Program-made: the position numbers and the translations under genes
The notes under the pieces: generated by a model
The model's database searches: none
What the model was told of the DNA's origin: nothing
The model's input: only the letters and a program-made list of their open reading frames with translations
In this document: in pieces, positions 42,565 through 45,355 of the stretch
Position numbering within the stretch: the stretch's first letter is position 1
Layout of the letters: each line of letters opens with the position of its first letter
Assembly (NCBI RefSeq): GCF_017306545.1
Contig: NZ_JAFKID010000034.1
Coordinates: 1 to 45,355, forward strand
DNA from: Mesorhizobium sp.
GTDB lineage: Bacteria > Pseudomonadota > Alphaproteobacteria > Rhizobiales > Rhizobiaceae
Reading direction: 5' to 3'
DNA: 45,355 bases

Positions 42565-42951
42565 ATGACCTACACGATCAATCGAATGATCCCCGACGCG
42601 GGTATCGACGACGTCGACGCTCGGGCGCGCAAGGCGCTGGTGGATCATGGCTTCGGCGTCCTGACCGAGATCGACGTCAAGGCGACGATGAAGAAGAAGC
42701 TGGAGGTCGAGATGCCGGCCTACCGCATCCTTGGTGCCTGCAATCCGAAGATGGCGCATCTGGCGATCGGCATCGAGCCTCGGGTGGGAGCCATGCTGCC
42801 CTGCAACGTCATCCTGCGCGAGGTCGAGGGCGGCGTGGAGGTTAGCGCCATTGACCCGGTGGCGTCGATGCAAGCGATCGAGAATGCCGAACTGGCGGCC
42901 GTCGCCGGCGAGGTCCGCGACCTTCTGGCCAAGGCGGTCGTCGCGGTCTGA
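42565..42951 (+). CDS. DUF302 protein
   Basis: This 128-residue protein matches DUF302: HGFGVLTEIDVKATMKKKLEVEMPAYRILGACNP, then PRVGAMLPCNVILREVEGG and SAIDPVASM. Cysteines in GACNP and LPCNV are the typical family pair. No signal peptide. The family is linked to copper and sulfur-stress gene clusters, but no reaction is established. RBS AGGAGAAAGGA precedes ATG 42565, 16 bases after the small membrane protein, so the two are probably cotranscribed. Confidence 0.88.
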   Translation: MTYTINRMIPDAGIDDVDARARKALVDHGFGVLTEIDVKATMKKKLEVEMPAYRILGACNPKMAHLAIGIEPRVGAMLPCNVILREVEGGVEVSAIDPVASMQAIENAELAAVAGEVRDLLAKAVVAV

Positions 42952-43409
42952 GGCGGCGCGCGCAGGGCCGAGTGCTTCCTCGCCGTCGTCCATTTCGCGA
43001 CAATCGCACAGCGGCTGCATTGAACGCGGGTCGTTCGTTCTCGCCGAGCGAGGAACTGACCGGTTTTGCCCGGCGGATGTGCATTTCGATGATTTACCGC
43101 CGAGGTTTGGCGCTGGTCTTCGCTATCATCTCGGTCATGCCGATGCTGACATTGCTCTTCCAGCTGGCGATCCGACGGGCGCGTTCAGGCACGCGGAGCC
43201 CGTCCGCGCCGCCTTGCGCAACATCGGACCGAAGACGTTGCTCCCATTCGCCAACAATCTGTCTGGCATCTTCATTGTGATAGGATTAGTCTACCGAGGT
43301 TCCGGCTTGCTGTCGCCGACAACTGCAGCAGCAACGACAAATATATCTTCGGGGTCGCTCGTCACGATTGCGCTGTGGCTGCAGCGCGTCGATCTGTGAA
43401 GGATCTAGC
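42952..43409. other. Stretch with no supported gene
   Basis: About 460 bases between the DUF302 gene and the methyltransferase. Two overlapping plus-strand frames contain hydrophobic stretches (LALVFAIISVMPMLTLLF and TLLPFANNLSGIFIVIGLVY) in different frames, which could be the scrap of a membrane-protein gene, but I recognise no family. Confidence 0.3.
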
Positions 43410-44323
<914 letters not shown>

Positions 44324-44498
44324 AGGGGTCGATTCCTCAATTCGCCAAAGGGGGGTCGTTTGCGGGAGGGGGCGGAATCCTACGCTAGGGCTTTGGCCAA
44401 CGATATTCTCCAGTGAGATTGATGTGTTGAGATGGACGGCTCCTGCTCCGACCGCTGTGCCATAGTGGCGTGCGGATGAAAAACTGGAGGAGCAGTTG

Positions 44499-45239
44499 AT
44501 GAAAACGATCGCGACGATTGGCCTTGATCTGGCGAAGAACGTTTTTCAAGCACATGGCATTGATCATGCCGGGAACGTTGTAGTGCGGCGCCAACTTCGG
44601 CGAGGTGAGGTACTACGGTTTTTCAGCAGCATCCAGCCTTGCCTTGTCGGCATTGAAGCGTGTGGTAGTTCACATTACTGGTCACGGGAAATCGAAAAAC
44701 TCGGCCATACTGTCAAGCTTATGCCGGCTGGCTACGTGAAGCCGTATGTCAAAAGGGGCAAGACCGATGCCGCCGATGCAGAGGCGATCTGCGAGGCCGT
44801 GACACGACCAACAATGCGTTTTGTTGCTGCGAAGTCTGCCGAGCAACAGTCTGTACTGATGATGCACAAGGTTCGCGAGCTTCTTGTCCGCCAGAGGACG
44901 ATGCTGATCAATTCATTGCGTGGGCACTTGAGCGAGTTTGGAATCGTCGGAGCTGGCGGGGCAAAGAATGTGCCCAAACTTGTCGAACATTTTCACGAGA
45001 TCCAGGACACGTTGCCGGAGGTGGCTCGGGCAATGCTATGGGCGATAATCGATCAGCTGCAACGCCTAGGCGCTGAGGTCGTAAAGATCGAGAAGAAGAT
45101 TGTCGACGCTGTGAGGTCTGACGCCGCAGCGCGCCGCCTGCTCTCTGTACCGGGCGTAGGTCCCATAACAGCTAGCGCGATCACCGCAGCCGTGCCGGAC
45201 ATCAAGTGTCCGGGATCAGCGCCTATGGCACAGAATTGA
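44499..45239 (+). pseudogene. IS110-family (IS1111-like) transposase, C-terminally truncated
   Basis: ATG 44499 has GGAGG at eight bases. The N-terminus is complete: ATIGLDLAKNVFQAHGID with the first catalytic Asp, GIEACGSSHYW with Glu, and KTDAADAEAICEAVTRPTMRF with the last aspartates. The frame reaches SVPGVGPITASAITAAVPD and then runs into foreign sequence (KCPGSAPMAQN, stop 45239). The C-terminal region with the conserved serine is lost. It resembles the copy at 5164, which lacks the opposite end. The break is where a new IS begins near 45207. Confidence 0.85.
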
Positions 45240-45355
45240 GGGTGTGATTTAAGGAGTGTTCGGTTCTCGTCTAAGACGAAGGAACGAACATGAATTCGAA
45301 GTTGACTGGCGGCAAACGCTCCGCCGAGCATGTGGTCAAAGACATCCGTCGGGCG
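45207..45355 (+). mobile_element. Left end of a probable IS3-type element
   Basis: The IS110 frame is interrupted near 45207 by TGTCCGGGATC..., probably the end of a new insertion sequence, with a new transposase start at 45290. The exact terminal base and any target duplication cannot be fixed from one end. Confidence 0.5.
45290..45355 (+). CDS. Probable IS3-type transposase OrfA, N-terminus (partial)
   Basis: ATG 45290 is preceded by AAGGAACGAAC and reads MNSKLTGGKRSAEHVVKD, then IRRA at the window edge. The VVKDIRRAT-like start resembles OrfA proteins of IS3-family elements in rhizobia. Only 22 residues are visible, so the family call is tentative. Confidence 0.45.
   Translation, partial: MNSKLTGGKRSAEHVVKDIRRA

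Noticed and set aside
42731-43399. 222-residue frame overlapping DUF302
   Set aside because: The first half is a shadow of DUF302; the hydrophobic second half has no recognised family and no start of its own.

Overview
The window looks like an accessory region (genomic island or plasmid segment) of a high-GC alphaproteobacterium, probably a member of the Hyphomicrobiales/Rhizobiales. This is inferred from codon and base use, the persulfide-sensor/Blh gene order, the katA-oxyR arrangement and the insertion-sequence families; no rRNA or tRNA is present to confirm it. No CRISPR array or replication origin was seen.

Layout. 1-101 is the end of a Tn3-type transposase. 568-4959 holds a YbhN-like membrane protein and the first reactive-sulfur operon: a DUF442 phosphatase-like protein, an MBL-fold persulfide dioxygenase, a BigR/SqrR-type repressor, two YeeE/YedE half-transporters and a broken TauE. 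5000-7243 is an IS graveyard (IS110, IS630, IS481). 7361-12091 holds an SQR-like flavoprotein, a catalase with a small companion gene, and divergent oxyR. 12376-13332 is a Crp/Fnr regulator with a DUF2892 protein. 13652-18158 (minus strand) is a second sulfur operon: 1-Cys peroxiredoxin, MBL hydrolase, repressor, a DUF442-SQR fusion and an intact TauE. 18397-20932 is a divergent cytochrome bd (CIO-type) operon with a 37-residue companion. 21287-28377 is a periplasmic thiol-redox block (Scs-like DsbA, DsbD and TlpA proteins), an L,D-transpeptidase, a methyltransferase and a two-component system. 28789-38434 has a third repressor divergent from a type I SQR, followed by DUF2892, an RND pump and a DevBCA-like ABC exporter. 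39021-42951 is a copper block (Cys-rich secreted protein, multicopper oxidase, small membrane protein, DUF302) split by an IS110-group element. 43410-45355 is a methyltransferase followed by IS21, IS110 and probable IS3 remnants.

How it fits together. Sulfide would be oxidised by SQRs to persulfide. MBL dioxygenases would oxidise persulfide onward, TauE and YeeE/YedE proteins would move sulfur anions, and three repressors sharing the same two cysteines would sense persulfide. Cytochrome bd is a sulfide-tolerant quinol oxidase that could take the electrons, and catalase plus peroxiredoxin would remove peroxide. The Scs-like proteins, multicopper oxidase and efflux systems would protect the periplasm from metal and thiol stress.

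The most interesting non-coding signals are two nearly identical PmrA-box-like direct repeats (21287-21303 and 26265-26281), which tie the L,D-transpeptidase to the two-component system beside the Dsb genes, and dyads with 8-base spacers next to two of the three sulfur-repressor loci (1726-1749 and 29092-29107). The 5' non-coding end of the intact IS110-group element is a candidate bridge-RNA gene.
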